A stretch of DNA of 64,000 nt from the NCBI GenBank assembly GCA_030267565.1, contig BRXU01000050.1, positions 414,402-478,401 on the forward strand, written 5' to 3'. Below are positions 8,961 to 21,588 of the stretch, in pieces. Below the pieces are notes generated by a model. The model was given only the letters and a program-made list of their open reading frames with translations. It ran no database searches and had not been told where the DNA came from. Every line of letters starts with the position of its first letter. The stretch's first letter is position 1. The position numbers and the translations under genes are program-made. Origin of the DNA: Pleodorina starrii. Taxonomy: Eukaryota; Chlorophyta; Chlorophyceae; Chlamydomonadales; Volvocaceae.

Positions 8961-11900
8961 CCGCACCCCCGCGCTGCGTTGCCTCCTTGCCTTGCGGTGC
9001 TTGGCTGCCGATTTGCTTTACCCCAACCTGCGGGCCGGCGGGCGGAAACCATAAGGGTACGGTGGGGCTCCAGGGAAGGGCCGCCGCCGGCTGGTCTGCT
9101 GCCGTCGTCCCCCTGGGAACGCCCGCCCCCGATGGTCCCCTGGGAACGCCCCCGCCGCCAACCGCACACGCACTGTATCGACACCCTATGCGCGTGGTCG
9201 TGTAGGGCGCACGGTACGGACGTACGGTGCGGTACGGTGGGAAGAGGTGGGAAGAGGTGGACGCTTGGACATCCGCACCGTCCTTGTCTATTACCACGCA
9301 CCGAGAAGGCCAGGGCCGTTGCTGCGGAGTGACGAACGGGCAAGCGCGCTGCCCCTAGTAGGTAGACCTTGATTGGAAGGCCCCGTTGGCCCGCTCGGTG
9401 GAGAATGCGGGGTTGGGTCTTAGGGCTTGCGTCTGCTTGGGTGTGCGACCTTGTGCCTTCAAAGCACCAGGGCACTAGGGCTGATGTCCATCCGCGTGGG
9501 GACCCGGAGGGGCGGGCCGTCATGAGCGAGTCATTAGCTAAACCGGGCGCCTGCATTTTATTTGTTGTGCCTGTCTTGCGTGCATCCCCGGCGCCGTCGC
9601 CCAAGGGTCGAACCGCCCGACGGCGATTGTTGTTGATTCATCCTCCCCTCCTAGCCTGCTGTCTGGATTTGGTAACCCTAGCCACGTGTTTCAGATTTAG
9701 CCCGCACGGTATTGATGGGATGGGCTGTCACGCCTCGATGCGGACATGTGTGCATTTCTGGTGGTTTCTGCGACAGGTTAGACCTCCCCTAATGGCTTGG
9801 GCCACCTGTGCGGTCTTCGCGCCTGGAGCGCCCTTGCTATAGCGGGCACCGCGTTGGTAGTTTCGGACGCATCGCCTGCGCGTGCAACTAAATTCCGTTT
9901 CCGTTGCTGAGGCCCTGTCCTGTTGGACTTCCGATTCCTGGGCGGGCCTTGGCCCAGCCAGGATGCCGGGGCTGTACAGGCGCAACGATTGATAGTGTCA
10001 TTAGAGCACAACGCGTTTTTTTCCGGCGCTATGCGTTGCTCGCGTATAGATACGGATAACACGGCATTCATTGTACGTCGGATGGGACGATTAGAAGGCC
10101 AATATGAAGCCAAAACCGACTCGTATGGTAGCATGCAGACGCGTTCACCATAGAACAGATCACGCCACGTAACTTTCCTGTTTGCTTGGGCCCTTGGTTG
10201 ACACCAGCTGCTGGCATGCATGGCAGCCAGCCTGCCGGGCAATAGGGCACCGACGCCAGGTGGTCGCGGGCATTGCGGTGACCAGCCTGACAGGCCGGAA
10301 CGTTTACGGCACGAACTGTACGGCGCCTCGGCCGGTTTCGGTCGATCAGGCATTAGAATCGCTTCTTGGCCATTCCGTTGAGGGCGTCCTTGTGTTGTGT
10401 TCGTAGCAAGGTTTGTGTGGAGCTGTTCGGACTTCGGAGCCTGTCGTGATCCCCCTTGTGGCCGGCCAAAACTTCGACTTCCCTTGTGTGTAGAGGGAGC
10501 GAGTTGGGACGGACCAGGCTTCTTGCATGTTTTTGGTGGCAGATGGCTATCAGGGGGCGGGCCCCATGGCGGCTCAAATACTGCTTCTTGTTGGCGGTTA
10601 TCTGCTGCCCCCCGGGAGATCCCCCGACCCGACCTTAGGGCAGTCTCGTGTTGTTAGCTCGTGGGGTTTTGTCTGCTGCGGATCAGGTGGGGCTTCAGCC
10701 GCGACAGTGTCAGGTGCGATTTGCGTCGGTGATCCTCTGCAATTACTGTAAAGCAGGGTAAAGCGATCCATTCAGGACTGGGCGGCGCGCGGGCGCAACG
10801 CGCAACCAATGCACCAACCCATCTGTCGACTTGTCGTGCATCAAACAATTCGGTAACTTACATACAAAACATCATGTGTTCTGCGAGTACAACAAACACA
10901 AACTCGCTGTAATAACGTTTTGTAATGCGCAAATAAATGACCAGAAATCCCGTCGGCGCTGGATCCAAACAATTCAACTCAAGAACGACGCCCCTTCTAA
11001 CGCTTCGGACCATGCAACCGATCATTGCGAATGATATAGGTAAATGGAACTGTGCATCAAGGGAAAGGGCCGCGGCGCGGCACGGCACGTGCGTTCCAAG
11101 GGAATGACCATGCCGTACTGTGCGAACACGGCGGGCACAAATAGCCGCGGCTCGCCTTGGATCCCTGCGGGTACAAGCTAGGGCGGGCGGAAGAAAGGGC
11201 ACTGTGGGCATCTATCTGCGGTTGCGAGGTTGTTGACTTATCGTGTGTCTTTGCCTGTCTGTGAATTTATGTGTGGTCGCATTTGTCATTTACTGTAGCC
11301 CCTTCAAGCCCTTCTTGTAGCCGTTGCTGCGAGCGCCGCATCGGACTGCAGGCTAGGGCCCACGTTGCCGCCACTAATGGTCAATCGGAATTTTGCCTTC
11401 CTCCATCGATCTCCTCCCATTTCCACACAACCTACCTGTATCCCCAGAGGGGATTCGGCGCCGGTAGGAAAGGCCCGCCCCGCCAGTAGCCCAGCCAATC
11501 TACTGGTTGACGGTATGTAGGGCCCAGAGCCCCAGGCCATATGTCCTCAGAATTGACCTATTACCTACATATCTCTGTAGGACGCCGACTACCCCTCAGC
11601 CCTCATACGGGTGTCGGTGCGACCCCGGCCTCCCATGTCCCATCGGGGCTACACCCCGCTCTTCCCCTTCCCCTCGGGCCTCCCTGGAGCTGAAGGCCCG
11701 TCTTCCTCTTACCTGCGGCGGCAGACAGGCAGCCGAGTGGCTCAGTGGCTTCATGTCCCCAAACCTTCTCCGGGCCCTCGTGGTTCGTAGCTTCCCTTCA
11801 CTGTCGCTGTGCTGGTGCTGGAAGGTGCCCGCCCACACTACCGTGCCATGCTAGCAATATTCTCGGGTTCGGCGACTCCCGTCATACCATAGCAGTTGGC

Positions 11901-12464
11901 CAATGACAGGTTGGGTACGTAGACGCTAGATGCTACGACAATTGAGCTTTCAACTGTTGGCAACCGCACAGCATCGATGGTTGGATTCGTAAAATCGTCT
12001 TCTGGCTAGGGTTGGCTGATGCCTTTCACGGCCCTGGACAGGCCCCGCAGTCTATCTATACGGCGCTCCAGTCGCAAATATGTTTGGGTCAGAGCAGAGG
12101 TTTGGGTGTACGTCTTTGGTGTCTTCGCATCTCTTTGTTGCGACAGATCCAAGCTCGTCATGCGAGTACGGGACGGCATGATGAATTTCCTGGTCCTGTT
12201 TATTCCTGTTTCATCCCCTTTGCCGATGTCTGATGCCGCACACGGGCGGGGCCTGCCATAAACATGGAAACATGTTCCCCAAGCGTAGGGCAGTACGTCT
12301 GTGGTGAAGACGAAACGCGAAGACAGGTCGACAGTGTTCGCAGTTCGGGTGTCCGACGCACGTGACCTGATGGTATAGATGCGCCCACTGAGGAATCAGG
12401 TCTCACTCGTATAAATGTGCAATGTCGTGAAGGAATTTTAAATTGAGCGGGAGTAGTTTTCGAC
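8961..12464. other. No recognisable gene
   Basis: Alternating GC-rich and AT-rich sequence. ORFs up to about 215 aa overlap on both strands and are rich in Arg/Pro/Gly, as expected from frame shadows. No tRNA, transposase or domain motif was seen. 10.83-11.04 kb is a distinctly AT-rich island. Confidence 0.55.
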
Positions 12465-12503
12465 GAATTTAAGCGAGCGAGTCTGCGCTCGCTCGCTTAA
12501 TTC
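12465..12503. repeat. Strong hairpin (about 16-bp stem, one bulge)
   Basis: Arms aagcgagcgag (12471-12481) and ctcgctcgctt (12488-12498) are perfect reverse complements around the 6-nt loop tctgcg. Outer gaatt/aattc bases extend the stem, with one unpaired T. Confidence 0.8.
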
Positions 12504-12711
12504 ATCGGGGTCCGCGATCGATTGAAAATTGAACTATGGTTAATCAATTCGCAGTGGATCAACCCAGAAAAGATGGTGGCGTTGATGCCACTCGAATGAT
12601 TTTGAAGACCAGGGGGGGGACAGAACGGGTGTAAAAAGGTGTCATCAAAGGGAACTGATAAGAACAAAGGGCCTGCATACCAGACCATTTATTCATCAGC
12701 AAACGTCAATT

Positions 12712-13032
12712 TTATGATGATGATGTTACAAGCTTCAGTGAGCTCGTACGGCTCAAACGAACCGCCTCAGTCGTGGGCGCCTTGCCTGTTCCGGGGCACT
12801 GCGCTGTGGGCAGCCTAAGGCCTTTGCTTTTTTTCGTGCGAAGGTATTCGTCAAGCTTGTCGTTCTTGACGTTTGAACATTGGAAATGAAGTGTATCGGT
12901 AGCCTTTATACTCCAGTTGTATTTTTTGATATAATGGCGCTCCTCAGATGGAGTCTCCGTTGTCCGCATTCGCGCTAGAGAGTCAAACAAGGCCAGGCAG
13001 TCCAATCTGCGACTATTCATGAGTTCCTGCAA
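12712..13032 (-). CDS. Hypothetical 106-aa ORF in an AT-rich island
   Basis: The - strand frame has an unbiased composition (Lys, Asn, Ile, Tyr and Glu present), unlike the surrounding shadow ORFs. This is the only reason to list it. No domain was recognised and no neighbour gives context. The word gaaccgcctcagtc occurs inside it (about 12760) and again near 13168, so it may be part of a decayed repeat. It could equally be an exon or chance. Confidence 0.2.
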   Translation of the reverse strand: MQELMNSRRLDCLALFDSLARMRTTETPSEERHYIKKYNWSIKATDTLHFQCSNVKNDKLDEYLRTKKSKGLRLPTAQCPGTGKAPTTEAVRLSRTSSLKLVTSSS

Positions 13033-14069
13033 TGCTTGTCACGTAGCAATTGAAATTGTCGCGAAAGTCGTCGTGTGCGCGCAGAACAAGTGCTTTTTGC
13101 TATGGGCGTACGGCGGTGACCCCCTGCTGGACTATGGAAATTATTGCCACCCAACCCGAAGGCTCATGAACCGCCTCAGTCAAGCAAAAGGAAAAAAAAG
13201 TAAGAGAAGATCAACCGAAACAGAAATGGTATAGAGACAACATAAGACAGATATCAATTTTATCGATTGCAGGTCGATATTGCCGTACCTGGACGAAAAG
13301 GGCGAGGACGCGAGGTCAAAGGTCACTGCGGCTCAGTGTCGACCGTATCACGCATAATATATAACTATTCCGTGACAACTCGTTTCCATGAAGGGAAGAG
13401 GGCAAGAGGCCTTGGCGCATCGGTGAGCGATTTTCAGCAGTACAGGAATAGGTTCCATGGGTACGGTGGTAGATTCGTGTCGAGGTGTCGTCATTTAGGG
13501 CAATTTAGGCCCCCTTGACGCAGTTGAAGACAATCACTGGATAAGGCTCTGGTGCGCTTAGAGCACCCTGTGTGCTGTCCAGGGCCGGCGCATCTTGGCC
13601 CCTCATACGCCAAACCAACTACCGGCACAAAGAGTAGGTACAGGAAGTACATTGTGTTATGGCTTACACGAGGCCCCATAATTAATGAAGCGCCTCCGAC
13701 GGCTTTGCTTCGTGCAGGAAGCACTTCCGCAGTTCTCCGTTCTCCATAAATAACTAGATTATTTGGAACGATGGTGGACAATTTGGTGCCTGAATTGGAG
13801 CTTTCGGCTTGGGTGGGTGGTTTGGGCGACCTGGAGGTGCGTCATTATGAGGGCTTTTTTTGTGTGGGTGGATTTCCGGGACCGGACATCTTGCAAGAGT
13901 GTGCCTGCTTCTTGCAGACTCTATTATCTTGTACATGCATTAGATGCAGAAAAAGCGCAGCTGGTTTGTGTCTGACGTTGCTGACCAATGACCGTGCCGC
14001 AACGGGAAGGATTGTTACGCATCTCCTTGAGGAGGAACGAAATCTGAATCTTTAGCTTTTGCTTCGCAG
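13033..14069. other. Region upstream of the 14.07 kb coding exon; possible upstream exons/introns
   Basis: Intron-like signals are present: gtaagag at 13200 with ttgcag near 13271, and GTGCGT at 13837 with cttcttgcag ending at 13917 (81 bp, frame-preserving). A small ORF starts at ATG 13771. I could not join these in phase to the exon that begins at 14070, so no exon is called. Confidence 0.3.
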
Positions 14070-15863
14070 GTTTCCAGCTCCATCAGCGAAGTTGTACCGA
14101 CCGCCGACGAGAGACGTCCACGCGTTCTCGCGGCGGCAACCTGTCCCGCAGGCCCCGATGGCTCAACAGGGCGCAAGCGTCTCTTCATCGTGGAACCGCT
14201 GGGCATGTGGGTGAAGAACGGCCAGGCCGTGCCGGCAAATCCGACCCTGTCGACATCGACATATCCTGCCACAGCGCACGCTGCTGTTGTCGAGCCTGTT
14301 CCCGACCACGCGCCGCCATCTGCCCCGCTGGACAAGGCGCCGGCCGTGCTGACAAACGGGTCTAACTTGGAGCTGCGGAGGGCTTCCTACACTTCCGGTA
14401 GTCAAACACCGGGCGACGGGGCCCTCTCCAGGGCACTGGCTCCTGCACCGGGCGGTGAGCTACAGCAGCAACAACAGCCGCGGTACAAGGATCAGCCGCT
14501 ACAGCAGCAGCAGCAGCAGCAGCAGTACCAACAGCAGCAGCAGCAACAACAACAATACTCGTCGCCGCTGCGGCGGTACTCGCCGCAGGCGATACCGCAA
14601 GTACAATTCCAGCAGCAGCAGCAGCAGCCGGCGCTGCAGCAGCCGTCGGTCCCGGAGCTAGCGCCCATCCCCGACGGGTCCGGTTACGGGGGTCCCGTGC
14701 GCCGCCTGACGCCCTCCATCCCCTTCCCCCAGCCCCTGCCCCAGGCGGCCCCGGTGGCTGCTTCCAGCCGCTTCCAGCCGTACACCAACCGCACTCCGTC
14801 CAGCAGCCCGGGTACGACGGCAGCTAGCCGGCTTGTGTCCGGCGACGGCGTCAGGCTGCCCTTGATGCCCCCGCTGGCGCTGCCGCCGGGTGAGTCCGGG
14901 CTTCGCAGCGGCGGCGGCGGCGGCACATCTGGCGGCGGTCCCCCTGGTGACGTCAACGTCATGCTCAACCGCCTGCAGCGCCAATGCTCTGGCTGGGCAC
15001 GGGAGGCGGGGCCCTGCCCGCAGCCGCCGCTGCCGCAGTTGCGGCGGCACGAAAGCCTTCCCGCCGGCGCCGCCGGCGGCGCCCCGCCCCCATCTGGGGC
15101 CGCCGTTGCGACGCTTTGGCACACTTGGATACGTGGCGAGGAAGTGCCGTTTGAGGCATTGGCTGGCGGAGGCATTGGCGGCGGCGCCGGCGGCATTCCC
15201 GTGGGCGGCGTTGCGGGCGGCTCGGTGCGCCTCGCATTGGGCCCCCAGGTCGATGCCGGCAGCGCTTTTTCCGCTGCTGCCAATACCCACCTTCAGCTCC
15301 AGGGAACGGGGCCAGCGGCGGCGCAGCCGCCAGCGGCCTCGGCGGTCTTCCCCGGTCCTCTCGCTCCACAGCAGCACCAGCAATTGCAGCACCAGCTGCT
15401 GCTCAACCACTTCGCCCAGTTGCGGCAGCAGCAGCAGCAGCGCCAGCAGCAGCAGCAGCACCATAACCAGCAGCAGCACCAGCACCCGGCGGCGGCCCCG
15501 CAGCGCCCATCGCTGCCTTCCGCCTCTTGGTCAAGCGGGTGCGCAGAGATCTGGGCTGTGGCGTTCGGCGAGCCCGCGCCCGCGGAGGCGGCCGCGCTGC
15601 TGCCGTTGCTGCCCCGCGGAAGCGCCCCACAGCCCGCCTGCGCGGAGGTTGCGGCCGCTGCTGCCAGCAGCATGTGGCCAGCGGCCAGCGGCTGCAGCGC
15701 GCGTCCGTTGACGCGGATGTCATCCACGGATCCCCTCTGCGGCCCGGCGGAGCACGGCCCGGCGGACCAGCCAGCGCCGGCGGCTGCAGCAGTGGGCCCC
15801 AGTCGACATCGCTATAGCCGCTCCGACCTGCGCCCGCCGGCTGTCTCCTCCTGCGAGGAATGA
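14070..15863 (+). CDS. Gln/Ala/Gly-rich protein, member 2 of the local family (terminal exon)
   Basis: Open frame from a likely splice acceptor (tgcttcgcag, AG at 14068-14069) to TGA at 15861-15863; 597 residues in this exon, first exon(s) not identified. Motifs in order: GRKRLFIVEPLGMWV (about 14169-14214), RRASYTSGS (about 14375), long Gln runs, RFQPYTNRTPS (about 14770), LWHTWIRGEEVPFEAL (about 15115) and IWAVAFGEPAPAEAAAL (about 15550). The basic-hydrophobic EPL segment and RFQPYT-x-RTPS recur almost exactly in the 36.6-kb region. The serine motif and the W-H-T-W-x-x-GEE segment match the 4.8-kb region. Conservation of these islands within rapidly changing homopolymer runs argues for real, related genes. 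No known domain; function unknown. Confidence 0.55.
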   Translation, partial: VSSSISEVVPTADERRPRVLAAATCPAGPDGSTGRKRLFIVEPLGMWVKNGQAVPANPTLSTSTYPATAHAAVVEPVPDHAPPSAPLDKAPAVLTNGSNLELRRASYTSGSQTPGDGALSRALAPAPGGELQQQQQPRYKDQPLQQQQQQQQYQQQQQQQQQYSSPLRRYSPQAIPQVQFQQQQQQPALQQPSVPELAPIPDGSGYGGPVRRLTPSIPFPQPLPQAAPVAASSRFQPYTNRTPSSSPGTTAASRLVSGDGVRLPLMPPLALPPGESGLRSGGGGGTSGGGPPGDVNVMLNRLQRQCSGWAREAGPCPQPPLPQLRRHESLPAGAAGGAPPPSGAAVATLWHTWIRGEEVPFEALAGGGIGGGAGGIPVGGVAGGSVRLALGPQVDAGSAFSAAANTHLQLQGTGPAAAQPPAASAVFPGPLAPQQHQQLQHQLLLNHFAQLRQQQQQRQQQQQHHNQQQHQHPAAAPQRPSLPSASWSSGCAEIWAVAFGEPAPAEAAALLPLLPRGSAPQPACAEVAAAAASSMWPAASGCSARPLTRMSSTDPLCGPAEHGPADQPAPAAAAVGPSRHRYSRSDLRPPAVSSCEE

Positions 15864-18800
15864 AACCCAAGCCCCTTGCGTATTTGGCCCCCCCTTAACA
15901 TTGCTTGCTGCGACGGACAGGGTAGGCGGTGGCGGCACCGCCTCGGACGTGCCTAATAAGCGCGGAGGCCGCCGCCGCAGCAGCAGCAGCAGCCGCAGCA
16001 ACACGTAAGCAGCAACAGCGGCAGCGATGACGACAGCGGCCAGCCACAGCGACGATGTGACGGAGCTACGTGGGCGCCCGGCAGCAGAGCTGCCCAGGTG
16101 CTGCTGGCCCGGCGGACGCAATCTTGCAGCGCAGCGCGCGTCGGGGCGGCTGAGGGCGGCAGACACCAAACCGGGCGCCTGCTTCCAGCAAGCGAGGAGG
16201 AGGGGGCGAAGGAGTGGAACATATGCATACTGCGACGCTCCGTCGTACCGACCTATTTACTTACCTTACTTGCCTACGCAAAATTATTGCGTTGGTAAGG
16301 AATGTCATGTCGTGCCATGCGTTCATAAATACACGGGGACGTACTGCGGTGAGCTCTTTTCAGGGACTGTGGAAGGAACGGCATTCTGGGCGCTGCGTTA
16401 GACGGGGGACGGGGAGATGCGATGTGGGCCGCGGCGTGGGGGTTGGGGTTAGTTGGGGTTAAGGGCTCGACTGGAGGCGGAGAGGCGCTCTCCGGGGCTT
16501 TGCGGGGGTCGTCCGAAGAGCGCAGCTCGGCCCAGCAAGATTGGCGGGGCCGGGCTGTGCTCGGAGGGCTCTCATCCGCGTTCGCCGCCAAGCCGCCAGT
16601 GAGCGTCACGGCGCCCCGTCGGCGCCACCTGCCGCCGCCTCTCCCTCAGTATGCCTCTCCCTCCATCCGCGCGCGCGCGTGTCACTATTCGCCTTCGGCT
16701 GCGCTGCCGTTTTGGTGGAGGATGTTGACGTATATGTTACGTTTCGTTTCTTTTCGTTTTGGACGGTGCAAAGTTCATTTTCACAGGTGGGTCAGCAGCT
16801 CGGGCTGGGGCGTCAGTTTTGCTCCCATCGTCCTGATTGGGTGTGTGATGAGAGCGACGAGGGAATAATCCGCGAGGATTGATATAATGTGTCGTAGCAG
16901 GCGATCGTAAATGGGGAAACATCTCATCATCATCATCATCATGCGGCGCAGCTTATTATCCAGTGGGGACATACCGAGTGGGGAAGACGCCACATCATAT
17001 CACGCATGCGTTCCGGGGGCAGGCAGGTGGGGAGGCGGCTGCGCCGGTATCCTTCGACGCTCCCTTGCGCTTTACTTGGAGGCGGCGCTGGGGGCGCGGG
17101 GATGGCGCAGCCTCGTGTACGTCCGGCTATCTGTATGCATGCCCGCCCTTTTCTTAACGCCGGCGGCTCTCGCGTCGCTCTGCTTGCGGGCGGACGGTCG
17201 GTCAGCCACCGGATGTCCGCTTGGTTGCGTTGCTCGGACCTGGATGGATGCTCCAGCGTCAAGCGCGCACAGGCGGGGCGGGGCGTTTCGACCACCGTCA
17301 AGCAGGCAAAAGGGAGCGCGTGAGGGCTCGCTGGGCAGGCGGCGGCGCACGTTTGCTGCATTCCGCCGGGTCGTGCGCTGCGGGTAGCGGGATGGGGCTG
17401 GGCGGCGGTTGTACGTAGCGTCGCTCCGGCTCACTTCTGCAGACTGGGTAGGCTGGGTTGGATTGGGCGGGGGTGACGGCGGAGCTTAATTATCAAGAGT
17501 CGAAAGCCATATAAGTTGGAGTTGGGAGTGGGACTCCTCATACGTACACCGTTCGTGAGTTTTGTTTGCTGTACCACATGTGTGTTATGGCGCAGCAGCA
17601 GCAGCAGGGTGCTTTGTCTGGCATCTCCTCTGATGACAAAGCTCGCTGTGGACGCACCTGCTGCTGACGTCCTCTCTCAACCAGGTTGCAGCCCTAGAGA
17701 TGCCTAATTTCACCCGTATGCGGATATTGTGTCATTGTACTGTTTCTGTTCCATTCATCCCATGAAATTGCGGCTTGCGGCTTTTTTTCACTCGTCTCCT
17801 TCATTGTTGTTCGTTGCAGTCGGTTCGTTCAAAGCAGGCTGAAGGGCATGCGCATGGCACACGCGAGCGCGCCTGGAGGCGTTACCGACGTTGTATGTGG
17901 GTGAGCGACGGGGTTCGGTCGTTTGCGTGGTGCAGGGAAGCCTGGGTGGTAGGGTTGGGAACATTTCATTGGAGACGCGGGCACATACAGTATTCTGTGT
18001 GTGGAAGTGTGAAACCCACACGCATGATGATTCGTTGTTGACCTCAATACTGATGAATGACGGGCAGCGTATGGGGTGTGCGGGTGGTTGGCTGGGCGTT
18101 TCGCGATTTTACAGCGTGGGGCGGAGCAGAGGGTTTCATCTGATGGTTGAGGCGTAGGGGTCAGTCTCACCCATATGTATAACTCAATGGGGTTCTATTC
18201 TGGGCAGTAGCAATGCCAAGCGCTCGCCGACTTCCCAACAGAACGTTGACGACGACGACTCGTTCATCGCGGCATATCGCAAGGCAGGCTACGGCAGTTG
18301 ACGCCCTCGCTCACGGCCGATCGGGGGGGTCCTGTTCCGTCATTTTTCCACATGATGACGACATGCATTTGGTGCTCAGCGTACCACCAAATGCTGCTCG
18401 CCTGCTTGCTTGCCATCGAAAAGCTTGCGTGTGCGTGGTCCTGCGCGGTGTGTGCTGTTTTGTTTGCAAGATTTGCAAGAAGAGCCCGGTCACAGCCGCT
18501 ACTCCATGTGCAAAAGTCAGCAGGCTGCGGTGCTCTCTATCTGTGACTCATTTCCCTTTGTGTGTGTGTGTGTGTGTATGCGTCGGTCGCTTGATCGGTA
18601 TGCTTTGTGTGTGTTTAGCGATTGGTTTGCAGAATACAGCCGATGCTGAAGATAACTGATGTATATGCGTTGGATGGCGGGGCACATCGCCTGGTGCCCC
18701 GCCCCGCTGCTGAACGCATTACAGTGCCGCGCGCGCGCGCAGCTTGCAGGCGCAGCCACACCGCACAGGCAGGGGAGGTGCATGGGAGGTTTCACGCTGA

Positions 18801-19460
18801 GGGAATATACGCGGCCGCCGCGCGCCGCGGTGCACGCACGGCGGGGGCCCCTTCGCGAGCGCGCGTGTGTTGGCGCTGCTCACGGGGGCCTGCCAACGCC
18901 AGCATGCGGGGCAGGGCGGGGTTCGTCGCATCTGCGAAAGGGTGACGTGCGATCTGACCTTCTTCCCGCCCTGTGCTGCGAACCTCGACTCGACCGGCGC
19001 TATCCGCCAATTCGCGTGTGCACCGACCGCCCCGGCCCCTTCCTCGTCGCGCTAGCCCGCACTGCCTGACTGGCTTTCACGGGCCGCCTGCGCCCGTGCC
19101 GGCTGCGCGCTATCGCGCCACTGTTGATGTGTTTCAGCGGCGGATAGAACGGAATATTTGAGACAACGGAATGTCTTTTGAGGATTTGTTTTCGCCTGCC
19201 TGTAGGGCGACTGTGTATGCTGAGCGCGTCCGGATACGGTAGATGGACGCGTCATCCCGTTGTGGTGCCCCCACGCACGCACCCCACTCCCAGAGCGCTG
19301 GTGCCGTCTTCCGGGACCGCACGGCGGCGGGGCCGGTGCGGTCTATTGAGTCGTTGCGCGCGGGTGTGTCACGCGGCGGCGGGGCGGGGCGCCTCTTTGC
19401 TTCCTCGTCGTGTTGCGTTTGTGTTGGCCCCTTCCTCGGAAGCAGGCGGCCGGAACTGCG

Positions 19461-19480
19461 TTACGTTACGTTACGTTACG
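19461..19480. repeat. (TTACG)4 pentanucleotide repeat
   Basis: Four perfect units followed by a degenerate one. Confidence 0.85.
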
Positions 19481-21550
19481 TTGCGTACTCCGGTGACGGT
19501 CTGGCACTGCGCGGCGAGCCACCAGCGGCCGCCACTCCCGCTGTTCGTTGTCATTGTCGTGCGGCGGGCACGAACTTGCGGGGCAGATGGATAGGTTTGC
19601 GTGGTGGTGTGCGTGTGTGTGTGTGTGGTGGTGGTGGTGGGGGTTGCTGGCCTGGGCAGTGAACGAGCGTGTCCGTGTGTGGGTGGGCCATGGGTGTGGG
19701 TGTGGGCAGTCGCGCACAGGTCGCCTCACATTACAGCTCCTCACCGGCGGAGTGGACCGTGTACGTGCTGGCTGTGCGTAGGAAGTAAGGCACACTTGTC
19801 CGTTTGGCGGTGTCAAAGGATAACCCGTGTCGCTGTGTGTCATGTGAACCGCTCTGTGAACGGGGCTTTTGAGTCGATAAAGTGGCCTCCGCCCCGCATC
19901 CGCATGACGTGCACGCAGCTGCTGGCAAACTAGTGTGCGTTTCTTTCCACTCTAGAGCGGCGACTGGGCTTGGTTGCTTGCTTGCGTATGCTGTTGTAAT
20001 TTGCTGGGCGCGGGTGTCGACACAGTAACACCGTTGATCGTCGCTCCGCCGTCTACAAAGCACGCCTGGTCGCCCTGCTTGCACTGGGCGGTGCGCTACG
20101 GACACGGCTTTTCTGAAACAATCAATGAGGTCATAATAATTCCTTTTCATTGGTCGACGCAACGTTGTTGTATGTCGTCCCTCATTGGGGTCAGTTGGGT
20201 GTCGGCGACGGAAGAGTATCGTACATGCTTTCGAGGATGGGTGTGCAGGGTGGCAAACTCGTACCCACTTCTGCTGCTGCTGCCTTTATTACTATTGCTT
20301 AACTCACCGTCTTTTCCGATTTTTGCCTCGTCACAAATATTTGTTTGTTCGTTGCACCTTTTGAACGAGACCGGGCCTCAGGCGTCCTCGGGCGTTGCAG
20401 ATTGAGTGAATGGAACCGAGCACCCATATACACATAATGAGACCCCCAAAGTGAGTACTGCACTGTACGGCACCGTGTTGTACAACGCCGTTGAGTCGTA
20501 TAGATGCGTGTTGCCATGATGAACTTCCTTGTTGCGGGGATGTGCGTCATGTGGTGCCGCATGGGAAAACCAAGCGCTTAATGTACGGCAGGCGGGGCCA
20601 CGCCCGTCCCACCGTACATACGTCTTTCGTCGTTGGTCGCTTCTTACCACTTCGTACTTGGAGCAGCCTGCCGATTGGCACCTTGCGCTGTATGTATGTC
20701 AGGCGAGGCGCCCCGTCGCGTTTTGCTCTCTGTGACGGGGCGGATGAGATTGCTCCGAACAAGCCTGGATGGACTGCTGTTGGTGGATGGTGCGGTACAT
20801 GGTTTTAGAAGAGCCGAGCAAACAGGACAAATAGCACATCGTTTTAGCGCTCGCTGGCGGCAACTAACATCATGACATCACATTCGCTGGTGCGTGCTGG
20901 AAGCGGCCATTCAGTCTCCACACAGAAGACATCGATTACACATCAACCTGGATGGCCGCCCACAACGGCTAGAAGTGTCTACTGCCGCAACGCGTGGTGC
21001 CTTCTGTGAGCAGTTTTGTTTTTTGCTTTTTGCTTAGCTGGCCCGAAGGCTGAGCTGTCGGGAGCCCATTGTAACAAACACCGTAACAACCATCCGTACC
21101 GTCACGCGGCATTAATGCGTCGCAAACGTGTCCGTCACACAGACCTCAGCCGAAGCGACGGATGGCTGGCGCGCTGCAGGCAGATCTGTGCTCTTTCGTT
21201 CCTGCGTGGGGCCCGGAGCTCCACGCGATCTCCACGCGCAGTCCTTGTGCAAACCCGTCATGCATCACTCTCCTCCAGTGTCCAGTCCTGTCGCGTGCCC
21301 ACAGGTCTTCAACCTCAAGCTCCGCTCCACCCGCTTCGACTTGCTCGGTGCCGTCTGTACGCATCTTTGTGCCGGCCCCTGCTGTCCACCCTCCCTCCCC
21401 CGGCCTCCCCCGGTCTCCCCCCCCCCCCGGCGGCCCCGTTCCCTCACTCAGCGACCCCACTAGAGCACCTGCCTCCCCGGGGGCTGTTGTTGGTCACCAG
21501 GCATTTGCCGCCAGGTCCCGGGCTCGCTTTGGGGCGGAGGCCCCGCCGCC

Positions 21551-21588
21551 GCGGAGCGGAGCGGAGCGGAGCGGAGCGGAGCGGAGCC
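21551..21588. repeat. (GCGGA)n pentanucleotide repeat
   Basis: About seven perfect tandem units of gcgga. Confidence 0.9.
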
